A DNA stretch of 64,000 bases from the NCBI GenBank assembly GCA_902561015.1, contig CACENB010000003.1:1-64000 (forward strand), read 5' to 3'. Shown in pieces: positions 31,689-41,768 of this stretch. This DNA is from an uncultured Pelagibacteraceae bacterium (GTDB lineage: Bacteria > Pseudomonadota > Alphaproteobacteria > Pelagibacterales > Pelagibacteraceae). Made by a program: the position numbers and the translations under genes. The notes under the pieces were generated by a model. That model had not been told where the DNA came from, did no database searches, and saw only the letters and a program-made list of their open reading frames with translations. Numbering within the stretch: position 1 is the first letter of the stretch; each line of letters begins with the position of its first letter.

Positions 31689-33158
31689 TTATTTACCATT
31701 TTTAATTACTGAATGGGAAATTCTTTTCCAATTATAATTTGAATGCATTGTATTAATAACAACAATTCTACCTTGATCAAAATCAATCATAATACTTTGA
31801 TTACCTTTACCAACCATCCCCATTATATTCCTTCCACGCATTCCTGGATAGTCTGCGTAGAACTGCCCAGCATATGATTTGGGATTTAAACTCGGACTTT
31901 TGTCATCTTTCCATTTATCATTTTTTGGAATTCTTCTATCATGAATATCTTTTAAATATTTTCCAACACAAGTATCATTTTGCCAATCATCCAACATTGC
32001 TTTAGCTATTCTCAGATAATCATACCTTGAAGCTCTAAACGAATATCTTAAAGGTCCATCTTCATCTCTTACTTTATACTCTTTTAAAATTTTATTATTT
32101 CTATTGTTATCTTTAACATTTTTGTCATTCATTTTTAAAAACCATACATCATTTTCAACTTTTGCTTTATCTATAAATATTTCATCTAAAAGATTTTGAA
32201 ATTGACCTTCAGATTTAAACCAAACATAGTTTATTAAAATATTGGTTATAAAATTAGTGTATTGATATTTATTTTTTGCCTTTTTTGAGTTTTTAAAAAC
32301 TCCCTTCTGCAAGTGAAATTCAACGGTATTTGCGTTTGCATTTTTTTTGTATTGGTTAGTTTTTAAATTCTTGTCTGCATATTTATGATGACCAGCAGCC
32401 ATATTTAAAAGATTTATTAATTCTTGATCATAGAAAAGTGTGTTTTTCAATAATGGCCAGTCATTTAATTTGGTATCGACACTATCAATATAACCTTTGC
32501 AAATAGCATGACCTGTTACATAAGATACAATACTTTTTCCAACAGACATGCTGGTAAACTGGGTATTATTATCATACAAAATTCCAAAACGATCTTTTGG
32601 TGATATTTCATCTATTGTAATTTTACCGTCTTCGTAAAGTAAGTAACTAAGCAAAGCTGTTTTTTGCATATGTTTTTTTATATATTTCGAAATTTTGTCA
32701 TCTCTTAATTCGGTTTTAAATTTATAAGGATTTTTTGATGCTTTAGAGCCAGCACGGTCATGTTCATCATCATTATCTAGGTATCTAAATAAATAATATA
32801 TTAAAGTATCTTTATTTGGGTTTGTACCCCAAGGTATTTCTGACGATTTATAAAACTTAACATTTAAATTAGTTTTATATTTTTTGTGGTCTGCCCACTT
32901 ATATCCGCCCTCACCATAACTTTGATCACCATCTAAAACACATTGTTTTTTAGGTTTTCCAACTTCCTCAAAACATCTTGGTCCTGCGTCCCATCTTGTA
33001 CAATTTTTACACTCATCATAATTTTTATTAATTTCTAAATATTGAGTATGATTATTATTTTCTAACCATTTAATAAATTTATTAAATTTACTATCTGTTG
33101 CATTTGCATTTACACTTAAAATAAATGAGAGAATTAAAGTTAAAAATATTTTTTTCAT
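31689..33158 (-). CDS. serine beta-lactamase-like exported hydrolase, paralog 2
   Basis: ORF 489 aa; same architecture and N-terminal region as paralog 1, SVGK motif. Confidence 0.75.
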   Translation of the reverse strand: MKKIFLTLILSFILSVNANATDSKFNKFIKWLENNNHTQYLEINKNYDECKNCTRWDAGPRCFEEVGKPKKQCVLDGDQSYGEGGYKWADHKKYKTNLNVKFYKSSEIPWGTNPNKDTLIYYLFRYLDNDDEHDRAGSKASKNPYKFKTELRDDKISKYIKKHMQKTALLSYLLYEDGKITIDEISPKDRFGILYDNNTQFTSMSVGKSIVSYVTGHAICKGYIDSVDTKLNDWPLLKNTLFYDQELINLLNMAAGHHKYADKNLKTNQYKKNANANTVEFHLQKGVFKNSKKAKNKYQYTNFITNILINYVWFKSEGQFQNLLDEIFIDKAKVENDVWFLKMNDKNVKDNNRNNKILKEYKVRDEDGPLRYSFRASRYDYLRIAKAMLDDWQNDTCVGKYLKDIHDRRIPKNDKWKDDKSPSLNPKSYAGQFYADYPGMRGRNIMGMVGKGNQSIMIDFDQGRIVVINTMHSNYNWKRISHSVIKNGK

Positions 33159-33187
33159 AAATAAATATTATCTAATTTATTGACTTT

Positions 33188-33700
33188 TTAGAATATAGAT
33201 TTTGAATATTTTTTCCAATTATCTTGGTAATGTTTTGTATTTTCCCAAACTGCCTTTTTTTCTTCTTCGGTTACTTCTCTAACAACTTTACCTGGTGAAC
33301 CAACGACTAGTGAATTATCAGGAATTACTTTGTTTTCTGTGATTAAAGCTTTTGCACCTATAATACAATTTTTACCGATCTTAGCATTATTTAGAATCAC
33401 TGCACCGATGCCTATTAAACTATTATCTCCAACTGTACATCCATGAAGCATAACAAGGTGTCCAACGGTTACATCTTTTCCAACTTTTAAAGGGCAGCCT
33501 GGGTCTGTATGCAGAACACATCCATCTTGAACGTTTGATCCCTCACCTATATGAATATTTTCAATATCGCCTCTTAAAGTTGCATTAAACCAAACGCTAG
33601 TATTTTTTTCTAAAGTAACATCGCCAATGACTACTGCATTTGGAGCCACCCAATTTTCGCCAGAGTTTTTTGGTTTTTTATCTTTTAAATCGTAAAACAT
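33188..33700 (-). CDS. gamma-carbonic anhydrase family hexapeptide protein
   Basis: ORF 170 aa; [60 protein letters not shown]. Confidence 0.9.
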   Translation of the reverse strand: MFYDLKDKKPKNSGENWVAPNAVVIGDVTLEKNTSVWFNATLRGDIENIHIGEGSNVQDGCVLHTDPGCPLKVGKDVTVGHLVMLHGCTVGDNSLIGIGAVILNNAKIGKNCIIGAKALITENKVIPDNSLVVGSPGKVVREVTEEEKKAVWENTKHYQDNWKKYSKSIF

Positions 33701-33720
33701 AATTTATATATTATTACATT

Positions 33721-34275
33721 ATGCCATTACAAACTCCAATATGTGATTTCGGCCAAAAGGCTCATGACTTTAGGTTAAAATCTACAGAAAATAAAATTAT
33801 TTCTCTAAATGACATTAAAGGTGAAAACGGAACTTTAATAATGTTCATTTGTAACCACTGCCCATACGTCAAAGCAGTGACCAAAGATATTGTTGATGAT
33901 TGTAATAAATTAAAAGAGTTAGGTATTAATTCAGTAGCTATATGTGCTAATGATGCAGAAAATTATCCAGAGGATTCATTCGATAATATGATCGAATTTG
34001 CCAAAAAAAACCAATTTAGTTTTCCGTATTTAAGTGATGAGTCACAAGAGGTCGCTAAAACTTATGATGCAGTATGCACGCCTGACTTTTTTGGCTATAA
34101 TAAAAACTTGGAGCTTCAATATAGAGGAAGACTAAGAGAATTAAAAAACTTAATTCCTGTAAGAGATGGGGATAGTGACCTCCTGAAAGCTATGAGACTA
34201 ATAGCTGAAACTGGCAAAGGGCCAGAGAGTCAAGTCCCGAGTGCTGGCTGTGGTATTAAGTGGAAAACTAATTAA
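33721..34275 (+). CDS. thioredoxin-like peroxiredoxin (redoxin) family protein
   Basis: ORF 184 aa; MFICNHCPYVKAV, C-terminal PSAGCGIKWK. Confidence 0.88.
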   Translation: MPLQTPICDFGQKAHDFRLKSTENKIISLNDIKGENGTLIMFICNHCPYVKAVTKDIVDDCNKLKELGINSVAICANDAENYPEDSFDNMIEFAKKNQFSFPYLSDESQEVAKTYDAVCTPDFFGYNKNLELQYRGRLRELKNLIPVRDGDSDLLKAMRLIAETGKGPESQVPSAGCGIKWKTN

Positions 34276-35357
34276 TGTATTTAATCGCTACAAGATCTTT
34301 TCCACCAGAAATTGGTGGAATGCAAAGTTTAATGTGGGGTCTCGCACGAGAGATGTCAAAAAACTTTATGATTAAAGTTTTTGCTGATTATTATGAAAAT
34401 CACAAAGAATTTGATGAAGACGTAAATTTTTCTATTGAAAGAGTTGGTGGTCTTAAATTTTTAAGAAAAATTAGAAAAGCCCAATTAATTAATGAGTTTC
34501 TCAAAGATAATAAAGTTCAAGGAATTATAGCTGACCATTGGAAAAGTTTAGAATTAATTAAATCTAATAAGAAGAAATATTGCTTGATACACGGTAAAGA
34601 AATTAATCATCCAAAAGATAGTTACCAAAATAAAAGGATTATGAAAGTGTTTGATAAAGTCGAAAAAATAGTTGCTAACTCTGAATATACAAAGAACCTA
34701 GCTATTAATATTGGCATAAATCCTGACAAAATTATAGTTATAAATCCTGGGGTAAACCCTCCTAAAGACCTAAATAAAAAATCTTTAGATAAAGTTGAAA
34801 GTTTACTCAAAATAAAAACACCACGCCTAATCACTGTCTCAAGATTTGATAAAAGAAAAAATCATGAAAAAGTATTAATGGCTTTAAGAAACTTAAAACA
34901 AATTTATCCAGATATAGTCTATATTTGTATAGGTTATGGGGATGAGGAAAAAAATATTAAAGACTTAGTCAAAGAGCTTGATTTAAGTTCACAAGTAATG
35001 TTTTTCAAAGAAATTAGTGAAGATTTAAAAAATGCTTTAATAGCAAAATCAAATATCTTTGTGATGCCATCAATTATTCACAAGAAGTCTGTTGAAGGAT
35101 TTGGAATAGCTTACGTAGAAGCTGCTCAGTATGGTGTTGCTTCTCTTGGTGGTAAAGATGGAGGTGCCTCTGATGCTATCAAGCATGATACAACAGGATT
35201 AATTTGTGATGGAAATGAGTTAGAAGATATTTATTCTTCTTTAAATTCTATGTTAGAAAATAAAAAATATTTAGAGTTAGGTAAAAATGCAAGAGAATAT
35301 TCTTCTAAATTTAGTTGGTCTAATACAATAGAAGAATATAAAAAGATCTTACAATAA
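34275..35357 (+). CDS. glycosyltransferase family 4 (group 1)
   Basis: ORF 360 aa; RSFPPEIGGMQSLMWGLA, SRFDKRKNHEKVL, EGFGIAYVEAAQYGVASLGGKDGG. Confidence 0.88.
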   Translation: MYLIATRSFPPEIGGMQSLMWGLAREMSKNFMIKVFADYYENHKEFDEDVNFSIERVGGLKFLRKIRKAQLINEFLKDNKVQGIIADHWKSLELIKSNKKKYCLIHGKEINHPKDSYQNKRIMKVFDKVEKIVANSEYTKNLAINIGINPDKIIVINPGVNPPKDLNKKSLDKVESLLKIKTPRLITVSRFDKRKNHEKVLMALRNLKQIYPDIVYICIGYGDEEKNIKDLVKELDLSSQVMFFKEISEDLKNALIAKSNIFVMPSIIHKKSVEGFGIAYVEAAQYGVASLGGKDGGASDAIKHDTTGLICDGNELEDIYSSLNSMLENKKYLELGKNAREYSSKFSWSNTIEEYKKILQ

Positions 35358-36287
35358 GTTTAATAACCTTTCAAAAACTTTATTAGCACTTAAATTATTT
35401 AAATCAGTCACCTGTATCGCTTTAAAATTTTCTCTTTCAATACTAACTTTATAAGCAGTAGTATGTTTTCCAAATAAAGTTAAACCTTTTGCTGCAACAT
35501 GAGCAGCTATATGAGCGGGACCAGTATCATTAGCAACAACAAAAGAGCTCTCTTTGATAAGAGATGTTAACTGAGATAAATTCAAGGCTTTATCATTATC
35601 AAGAACACTTATTGCATCAAATTTTCCAGCATCATCTATTTCATTAGGTCCAGGTGCTATTACAACTTTATATTCTGAGCCAAACCTATCTTTAATCAAT
35701 ACAATCAGTTCATCGTAATAAGGCCATTTTTTAACTGATAGATGTGGTGAACAAAAAGGAAATAATAGAATATATTTTTGTAAGTCATATTTACTTTTTA
35801 TTTGATTGATTTCAGAACAAGCCCAACTAAAATTAGGTTTGAGTGTGTTAATAGTATTTAATCCAGACTCTTTTAATTGATGATCAAGTCTATCTAATAC
35901 TGAATCCTTATCAAATTTTTTCTTATTTATATCCACTGGTAAAGTTGTTTTAGTACTGGACCAAGTATCTTTATTAGCTTTTGGGAAAAGAATATTTTTA
36001 TAAAAAGAAGTCCTAGATGAATTTTGAAGGTCAAACACTCTTAAAAAATTATACTTCTTAAGCTCTCTCATTAGAAAATATAGATAAATTAAATTATATT
36101 TTGGTAATCTTTTGTCTAAGATCACCTCATTTACAAAAGGATTTTTCTTAAATAATTCAAAATAGGGTTTTGTTGTCAGCATATATATTTGGTCATTTTT
36201 ATGATTTTCAGATATGTCTTGAATTGCACCACTTGCTTGAGCTATATCTCCTAATGACCCGTGTTTAATAATTAAAATATTAGACAT
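35349..36287 (-). CDS. glycosyltransferase family 9 (heptosyltransferase-like)
   Basis: ORF 312 aa; IIKHGSLGDIAQASGAI, VANDTGPAHIAAHVAAKGLTLFG. Confidence 0.88.
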   Translation of the reverse strand: MSNILIIKHGSLGDIAQASGAIQDISENHKNDQIYMLTTKPYFELFKKNPFVNEVILDKRLPKYNLIYLYFLMRELKKYNFLRVFDLQNSSRTSFYKNILFPKANKDTWSSTKTTLPVDINKKKFDKDSVLDRLDHQLKESGLNTINTLKPNFSWACSEINQIKSKYDLQKYILLFPFCSPHLSVKKWPYYDELIVLIKDRFGSEYKVVIAPGPNEIDDAGKFDAISVLDNDKALNLSQLTSLIKESSFVVANDTGPAHIAAHVAAKGLTLFGKHTTAYKVSIERENFKAIQVTDLNNLSANKVFERLLNLL

Positions 36288-36319
36288 ATTTATAACAAGA
36301 TAGCACAGTATTAAATTTT

Positions 36320-36709
36320 ATGAATAAAATTATAGTCGAAGTTTCAATTGGGGAACTTTTAGACAAAGTTTCAATTTTAGAGATTAAGCAAGAAAAAATT
36401 AAAGACACTGAAAAATTAAAATTTATTAACAACGAACATTCTGTTTTAAAAGATCAATTAGATAAAAATGTAAAGTCTGATGAAAAACTCGATAAGCTTT
36501 ATCAATCACTAAAAGAAATAAATTCTAAACTTTGGTTAATTGAAGATGAAAAAAGATTATGTGAAAAAGAAAAAGATTTTGGAGAAAAATTTATTAAACT
36601 TTCCAGAGATGTTCACTTTTTAAATGATGACCGTGCAAAAATAAAATTAGAAATCAATAATCATACTGGCTCAAAAATCAAAGAAATTAAAGAATATACA
36701 AAATATTAA
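36320..36709 (+). CDS. DUF6165-like hypothetical protein
   Basis: ORF 129 aa; IIVEVSIGELLDKVSILEIKQEKI, coiled-coil-like composition. Confidence 0.6.
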   Translation: MNKIIVEVSIGELLDKVSILEIKQEKIKDTEKLKFINNEHSVLKDQLDKNVKSDEKLDKLYQSLKEINSKLWLIEDEKRLCEKEKDFGEKFIKLSRDVHFLNDDRAKIKLEINNHTGSKIKEIKEYTKY

Positions 36710-37380
36710 TAGCTATATTTTTTTTCCAAAAACTTTATTAAATTGTGAATTATAAAAGTCATAAATAAATAAATTCCACCTGCAACTATAAAGACTTCAA
36801 TTGGTTTAAAAGTAGTAGATATTATGTATTTTGCTACGCCCGTTAAATCCATCAATGTAACTGTGCTTGCTAACGAGGTACCTTTAAGCATTAGTATTAT
36901 TTCATTCCCATATGCGGGAAGAGATTGTCTAATAGCTATAGGAATTTGAACTTTGTAAAAAATAATCTTATTAGATATACCTAAACTTTTTCCAGCCTCA
37001 ATAATGCCTGGTTTAATTGTTTGAAAAGCAGACCTTAAAATTTCAGAAGTATAAGCACCAGTATTTAACGCAAAAGCTATAATTGCACACCAGTAAGGTT
37101 CTTTAAGTATTAACCACAAAAAAGAATACCTTAAAGACTCTATCTGGCCTAATCCGAAATATATAATAAATATTTGTACCAACAATGGAGTTCCCCTAAA
37201 CACATATGAATATCCATAAGCGAATTTATTAATAAAGATATTTTTATTTAATCTTAAAATTGCAAATAATAATCCAATAAATAACCCAACAATTAAAGAA
37301 ACTGATAGAAGTTTCAAAGTTACTACTGCAGCATTTAATAGCTTTGGAAAACTATTGATCATTAACTCAAAATCCATCAA
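36706..37380 (-). CDS. polar amino-acid ABC transporter permease (HisM/ArtM-type)
   Basis: ORF 224 aa; FRGTPLLVQIFIIYFGL, EAGKSLGISNKIIFYKVQIPIAIRQSLPAYGNE. Confidence 0.92.
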   Translation of the reverse strand: MMDFELMINSFPKLLNAAVVTLKLLSVSLIVGLFIGLLFAILRLNKNIFINKFAYGYSYVFRGTPLLVQIFIIYFGLGQIESLRYSFLWLILKEPYWCAIIAFALNTGAYTSEILRSAFQTIKPGIIEAGKSLGISNKIIFYKVQIPIAIRQSLPAYGNEIILMLKGTSLASTVTLMDLTGVAKYIISTTFKPIEVFIVAGGIYLFMTFIIHNLIKFLEKKYSY

Positions 37381-38069
37381 TACCCTCTACTGTACTTAAC
37401 TTCTAATTTATTTATTAACTTCATGCTTATGAAAGTAAGTGATAAATATAAAACTGCAGCGAATGAATAAAAGAATAGTGGATCTCTCGTAGATCCAGCA
37501 GCAATGTAAGATTGTCTCATTATTTCAACTAAACCTGTTACAGAGATTAAAGATGTATCTTTCAGAGTAATTTGCCAAATGTTACTTAAATTTGGTATGG
37601 CTAGTCTAAGCATTTGTGGAAGAACAATTTTATAAAACTGTTTAAATTTACTAAATCCTAAAACCTTTGCAGCCTCAAATTGACCTTTATCAATCGATTG
37701 AATTGCCCCCCTAAAAACTTCAGTCGAATATGCACCAGATATAATACCAATGGCAAATGAGCCTGTAACAAACGCATTAATCTCAATGTATTCGTTGTAT
37801 CCAAACATTGAAGCAACAAACATAATTGCTCCACTCCCACCAAAAAAGAAAAGATAAATAACTAATAATTCAGGAACACCTCTGATAACTGTTGTGTAAA
37901 TATTGGCAATTAAATTTAGAAATTTAAATTTAGATAGTTTTAAAGGAGTGAAAATTGCGGCGAAACTAAAACCGATTAACATTGCTGTTATCGAAACAGC
38001 TATGGTCATTAGGGTTGCACGAAATAACTCATCACCCCAACCAGTATCTCCAAAAGCTAGAAGTTCCAT
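37377..38069 (-). CDS. polar amino-acid ABC transporter permease (HisQ/ArtQ-type)
   Basis: ORF 230 aa; VIRGVPELLVIYLFFFG, EVFRGAIQSIDKGQFEAAKVLGF. Confidence 0.92.
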   Translation of the reverse strand: MELLAFGDTGWGDELFRATLMTIAVSITAMLIGFSFAAIFTPLKLSKFKFLNLIANIYTTVIRGVPELLVIYLFFFGGSGAIMFVASMFGYNEYIEINAFVTGSFAIGIISGAYSTEVFRGAIQSIDKGQFEAAKVLGFSKFKQFYKIVLPQMLRLAIPNLSNIWQITLKDTSLISVTGLVEIMRQSYIAAGSTRDPLFFYSFAAVLYLSLTFISMKLINKLEVKYSRGY

Positions 38070-38074
38070 ATAGA

Positions 38075-38101
38075 TTGGCGACTATACATGATAGTCGCCA
38101 A
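38075..38101 (-). terminator. stem-loop between amino-acid binding protein and permease genes (no T-tract; possibly processing or stabilising)
   Basis: 11-bp perfect stem ttggcgactat/atagtcgccaa with 5-nt loop acatg. Confidence 0.6.
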
Positions 38102-38114
38102 ACCTAAAATTTAA

Positions 38115-38942
38115 TTACATGGAAGCGTCAAAACCGAACCATTTAGTAGCTATTCTACTAATATCTCCGTTTTTTCTCGCTTTATTAATTGCAGCATTAA
38201 ACTTTTTTAAAAGTTCAGTATCATCTTTTCTGATACCTACCCCAACACCATTTCCAAAAGCACCGCCTGAAAAAGTTGGTCCGGTTAAAACAACTGGCTT
38301 ACCAGATTTTTCTGCATAATCACTAAATGCTACTGCAGCAGCTAATGCAGCATCACATCTTCCCGATGCTAAATCTAAGTTAACTTCATCCTGTGTTTTA
38401 TATGTTCTGACATTTACTTTTCCTACATCACCTGAATCTAAAAAGTTTTGATGAATTGTAGCAGTTTGAACACAAACAGTTTTACCTGCTAATGCAGCAG
38501 TAAGTGTTTTAAGATCTTTTTTAGCTGCAGCATTTGGTTTAGTAAGATTTATCCCAGCAGATGTATCTAAACTTTCTAGGCTAGATCCTTTCATGACGGC
38601 TAAAGATGCAACTTCATCTGCATATCCTTGAGAAAAGCTAATAGCTTTTTGTCTTTCTGCAGTAATTGACATACCAGCCATTATTGCATCAAATTTTCTC
38701 ATGATTAAAGCTGGAATCATTCCATCCCAATCTTGCTCAACTATTACACACTGCTGTCCGATGTATCTGCATAGTGTGTAAGCTAATTCAACTTCGAAAC
38801 CTATTAACTTACCTGCTTCATTTTTTGAGTTCCATGGAGGATAAGCACCTTCTGTTCCAATTCTTATTTTATCAGCATTAACATTTCCAATTACCAATAG
38901 AGAAAGTAAAACTGAAAAAATAGTTTTTTTAAATATATTCAT
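38115..38942 (-). CDS. periplasmic polar/basic amino-acid binding protein
   Basis: ORF 275 aa; signal peptide, IRIGTEGAYPPWNSKNEAGKLIGFEVELA, AIMAGMSITAERQKAISFSQGYADE. Confidence 0.92.
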   Translation of the reverse strand: MNIFKKTIFSVLLSLLVIGNVNADKIRIGTEGAYPPWNSKNEAGKLIGFEVELAYTLCRYIGQQCVIVEQDWDGMIPALIMRKFDAIMAGMSITAERQKAISFSQGYADEVASLAVMKGSSLESLDTSAGINLTKPNAAAKKDLKTLTAALAGKTVCVQTATIHQNFLDSGDVGKVNVRTYKTQDEVNLDLASGRCDAALAAAVAFSDYAEKSGKPVVLTGPTFSGGAFGNGVGVGIRKDDTELLKKFNAAINKARKNGDISRIATKWFGFDASM

Positions 38943-39002
38943 TATTATCTCCTTTAATATAAAAATATTATTTCACAGATTATGGATATTAAAAAGAAAA
39001 AA

Positions 39003-40043
39003 TTAATGATTTATTGAAGAGGAAAAATTCCAAGAACAATCAAAACTAGGTATGTAAACTCTTGATAAATTAGTATTTCCAAAATGATGATTAAATACAT
39101 TCAACCAATTTTCAACTTGAAGAGGTTTTTTATCCTGACTTCCTACTTGAGCAGTAATTACACCCTTGGGTTTGAGTATTCTTACTAAAGAGTCCATATT
39201 TTTAGCAGCTAGATCTATGCAAAACTGGTCATCATTTAAATCAACAAAAATATGATCATATGTATCTTCATTTACTGTCTTTATACTTTCAAAAGCATCT
39301 CCCCAAACACATTTTACAGAATTTTTTTCTGTAGCTTTTTTTCCAATATCACCAAGATGTTTATTGCAAACTTCAACAACTTCAGGATCTAATTCGTACC
39401 AGTCAATAAAGTTAAACTTTTTTGAAATACATTCTCTTGCAACACCACCATCACCACCACCAATTATTGCTGCTCTATCATTTTTTTTATTTAACTTAAG
39501 ACCAGCTCCAACAAAAGTTGAGCTATATAAATGTTCGTCTGATGCCGCTACTTGTATTTCACCATCAATAAATAGAGATTTTCCAAATTGCTCCAATTCT
39601 AAAATTTCTATATGTTGGCCAACTTTTGATTTAAAATCCTCTAAAACTTCATTTACAACATATGATTTTTGTAAACCAGGTGAACTATAAATGTCATGAT
39701 ACAAAGATCGGGTATCTCTATTAAATTCTTTCTTTACAATTCTTTTGTGTTCAAATTCTTTTTTAATAATATCAATTGCCACCGATGGACTTATTTTTCC
39801 ACAGGTAAAAAAATCAAAACTAATTATTCCATTTTCTGGAAATGTATGAAAACTAATATGACTTTCAGCCAATAAAGCTAAAATAGTAAAACCCTGAGGT
39901 TCAAATTTATATTTTGAAATATTTAAAATAGTTACATTAGCTGCTTTAGCTATTTTATGTATAACTTTCTCATAAACTGAAGGATCGTACTCTTTTGTAG
40001 TACCTATAATATCTAAAGTAATATGCTCCCCAACTTTAATCAT
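39003..40043 (-). CDS. SpeD-SpeE fusion: S-adenosylmethionine decarboxylase + spermidine (aminopropyl) synthase
   Basis: ORF 346 aa; N-terminal LLAESHISFHTFPE (pyruvoyl-Ser AdoMetDC motif, E60-S61) and C-terminal IGGGDGGVARECISKKFNFIDWYELDPEVVEV (SpeE motif) in one frame. Confidence 0.92.
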   Translation of the reverse strand: MIKVGEHITLDIIGTTKEYDPSVYEKVIHKIAKAANVTILNISKYKFEPQGFTILALLAESHISFHTFPENGIISFDFFTCGKISPSVAIDIIKKEFEHKRIVKKEFNRDTRSLYHDIYSSPGLQKSYVVNEVLEDFKSKVGQHIEILELEQFGKSLFIDGEIQVAASDEHLYSSTFVGAGLKLNKKNDRAAIIGGGDGGVARECISKKFNFIDWYELDPEVVEVCNKHLGDIGKKATEKNSVKCVWGDAFESIKTVNEDTYDHIFVDLNDDQFCIDLAAKNMDSLVRILKPKGVITAQVGSQDKKPLQVENWLNVFNHHFGNTNLSRVYIPSFDCSWNFSSSINH

Positions 40044-40044
40044 C

Positions 40045-40701
40045 TTACCCTTTTTTATAGTTTTTAGCCTTATCTAAAACTTTTTTCATTTCTTCAAAAG
40101 AAAGTATCTTAGGTTGTCCTAGTTTTAAAGCAATAGTGTATTGATGACAAATATTTTCTATCTCTTGTGCAAGTTCAAAGGCTTGCTCTAAATTTTTCCC
40201 AAAAGCAACCTGGCCGTGATTGGACATTAAACAGGCGCTTCTATTCTCTAGAGCTTTAATTACATTTTTGGACAACTCCTCTGTTCCAAAAGTAGCGTAT
40301 TCTGCACATTTGATATCCTCTCCTCCTGCAAGAGCAATCATATAATGAAAAGGTGGTACTGATTTTCCATGTGAAGATACAGCTGTTGCGTGTGGAGAAT
40401 GAGCATGGACAATTGCTTTAGCATCTTTTTTATTCACATAAATATCTCGGTGAAATCTCCATTCAGATGATGGTTTGTTGGTTGAATTGTTTTTTTCTTC
40501 TTCTTCATTTAAACCCATAAAAACAATATCTTCAGGTTTGAGTGTTTCATATTTTTTTCCTGATGGAGTAATTAAATATCCCTCTATGTCATCCTCTATT
40601 TCTCTCAATGATATATTGCCTGATCTAAGAGGTGAAAGATTTGTAGAATTTAATTTTAACGAATATTCTATAATCTGATTTCTTTGCTCTAAATTCTTCA
40701 T
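40045..40701 (-). CDS. class II aldolase, FucA-like; predicted 5-(methylthio)ribulose-1-phosphate aldolase
   Basis: ORF 218 aa; SSEWRFHRDIY, VHAHSPHATAVS, HYMIALAGGEDIKCAEYATFGTEELS closely resemble L-fuculose-1-phosphate aldolase; adjacent to mtnA. Confidence 0.85.
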   Translation of the reverse strand: MKNLEQRNQIIEYSLKLNSTNLSPLRSGNISLREIEDDIEGYLITPSGKKYETLKPEDIVFMGLNEEEEKNNSTNKPSSEWRFHRDIYVNKKDAKAIVHAHSPHATAVSSHGKSVPPFHYMIALAGGEDIKCAEYATFGTEELSKNVIKALENRSACLMSNHGQVAFGKNLEQAFELAQEIENICHQYTIALKLGQPKILSFEEMKKVLDKAKNYKKG

Positions 40702-41768
40702 TTAAATAATTCTTTAAGTCCTTTTTCTGAAGCCTCACATACACCTTTTTCGGTAATTAATCCTGTAACATATTTTGCTGGAGTTACATCAAAAGCTAAA
40801 TTCATAGCTTTACTTTTTTTTGGATAAATTTGTATTTTCTTTATCTCTCCTTTTTCATCTAAACCTTCAACATGAGATAATTCATCTGAATTTCTCTCCT
40901 CTATTGGGATATCTTTATGATCTTTAATATTCCAGTCAATTGTTGAACTTGGTAGCGCAACATAAAAAGGAATATTATTATCATGAGCTGCTAATGCTTT
41001 AAGATAAGTTCCAACCTTATTACAAACATCTCCATTGGCTAGAGTTCTATCTGTTCCAACAATACATATATCAACTTCACCTCTTTGCATTAATATGCCG
41101 CCTGTATTATCTGCAATGATTGTGTTTTTAATTCCTTCTTCATTCAATTCATAAGATGTAAGATTTGCTCCTTGATTTCTTGGTCTAGTTTCATCTGCCC
41201 AGACATGAACGGGAATTCCTTTTTTGTGTGCATGATAGATTGGAGAGGTTGCGGTTCCCCAATTTATTGTTGCAAGCCAACCTGCGTTACAATGAGTTAA
41301 TATATTAACTGTATTTTTTTTTTTATTATAGATTTCCTCAATAATCTTTAGTCCATTTAATCCTATATTTTCACAAAATTTTACATCCTCTTCACAAATA
41401 TCTTTTGCTTCATTCAAGGCTATTTCTAGGATTTTATCACTATTAACACCTGATAATTTATTCATCATTCTATCAACAGCCCACTTTAAATTTATTGCTG
41501 TTGGTCTTGAACTAATTAAATTTTCTGCAGATTTCTTTAAAAATGATTGATCATTATTTTCAATTATAGCTAAAACCATTCCATAAGCTGCTGTAGCTCC
41601 TATTAGAGGTGCACCTCTTACTTCCATTACCTTAATCGCATTTATTGAGTCCTTAACGGTTTTAAGGTCTTTAATAACAAATTGGTGTGGCAGTTTTGTT
41701 TGATCAATAATTTTTACAACATTATTTTCAAACCAAATAGTACGATATTCTTTTCCTTCTATTCTCAT
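40698..41768 (-). CDS. mtnA: S-methyl-5-thioribose-1-phosphate isomerase
   Basis: ORF 356 aa; VMEVRGAPLIGATAAYGM, LTHCNAGWLATINWGTA, WADETRPRNQGANLT, GTDRTLANGDVCNKVGTY. Confidence 0.95.
   Translation of the reverse strand: MRIEGKEYRTIWFENNVVKIIDQTKLPHQFVIKDLKTVKDSINAIKVMEVRGAPLIGATAAYGMVLAIIENNDQSFLKKSAENLISSRPTAINLKWAVDRMMNKLSGVNSDKILEIALNEAKDICEEDVKFCENIGLNGLKIIEEIYNKKKNTVNILTHCNAGWLATINWGTATSPIYHAHKKGIPVHVWADETRPRNQGANLTSYELNEEGIKNTIIADNTGGILMQRGEVDICIVGTDRTLANGDVCNKVGTYLKALAAHDNNIPFYVALPSSTIDWNIKDHKDIPIEERNSDELSHVEGLDEKGEIKKIQIYPKKSKAMNLAFDVTPAKYVTGLITEKGVCEASEKGLKELFK

Noticed and set aside
37658-37843. 61-aa minus-strand ORF
   Set aside because: Alternate frame inside an ABC permease gene.
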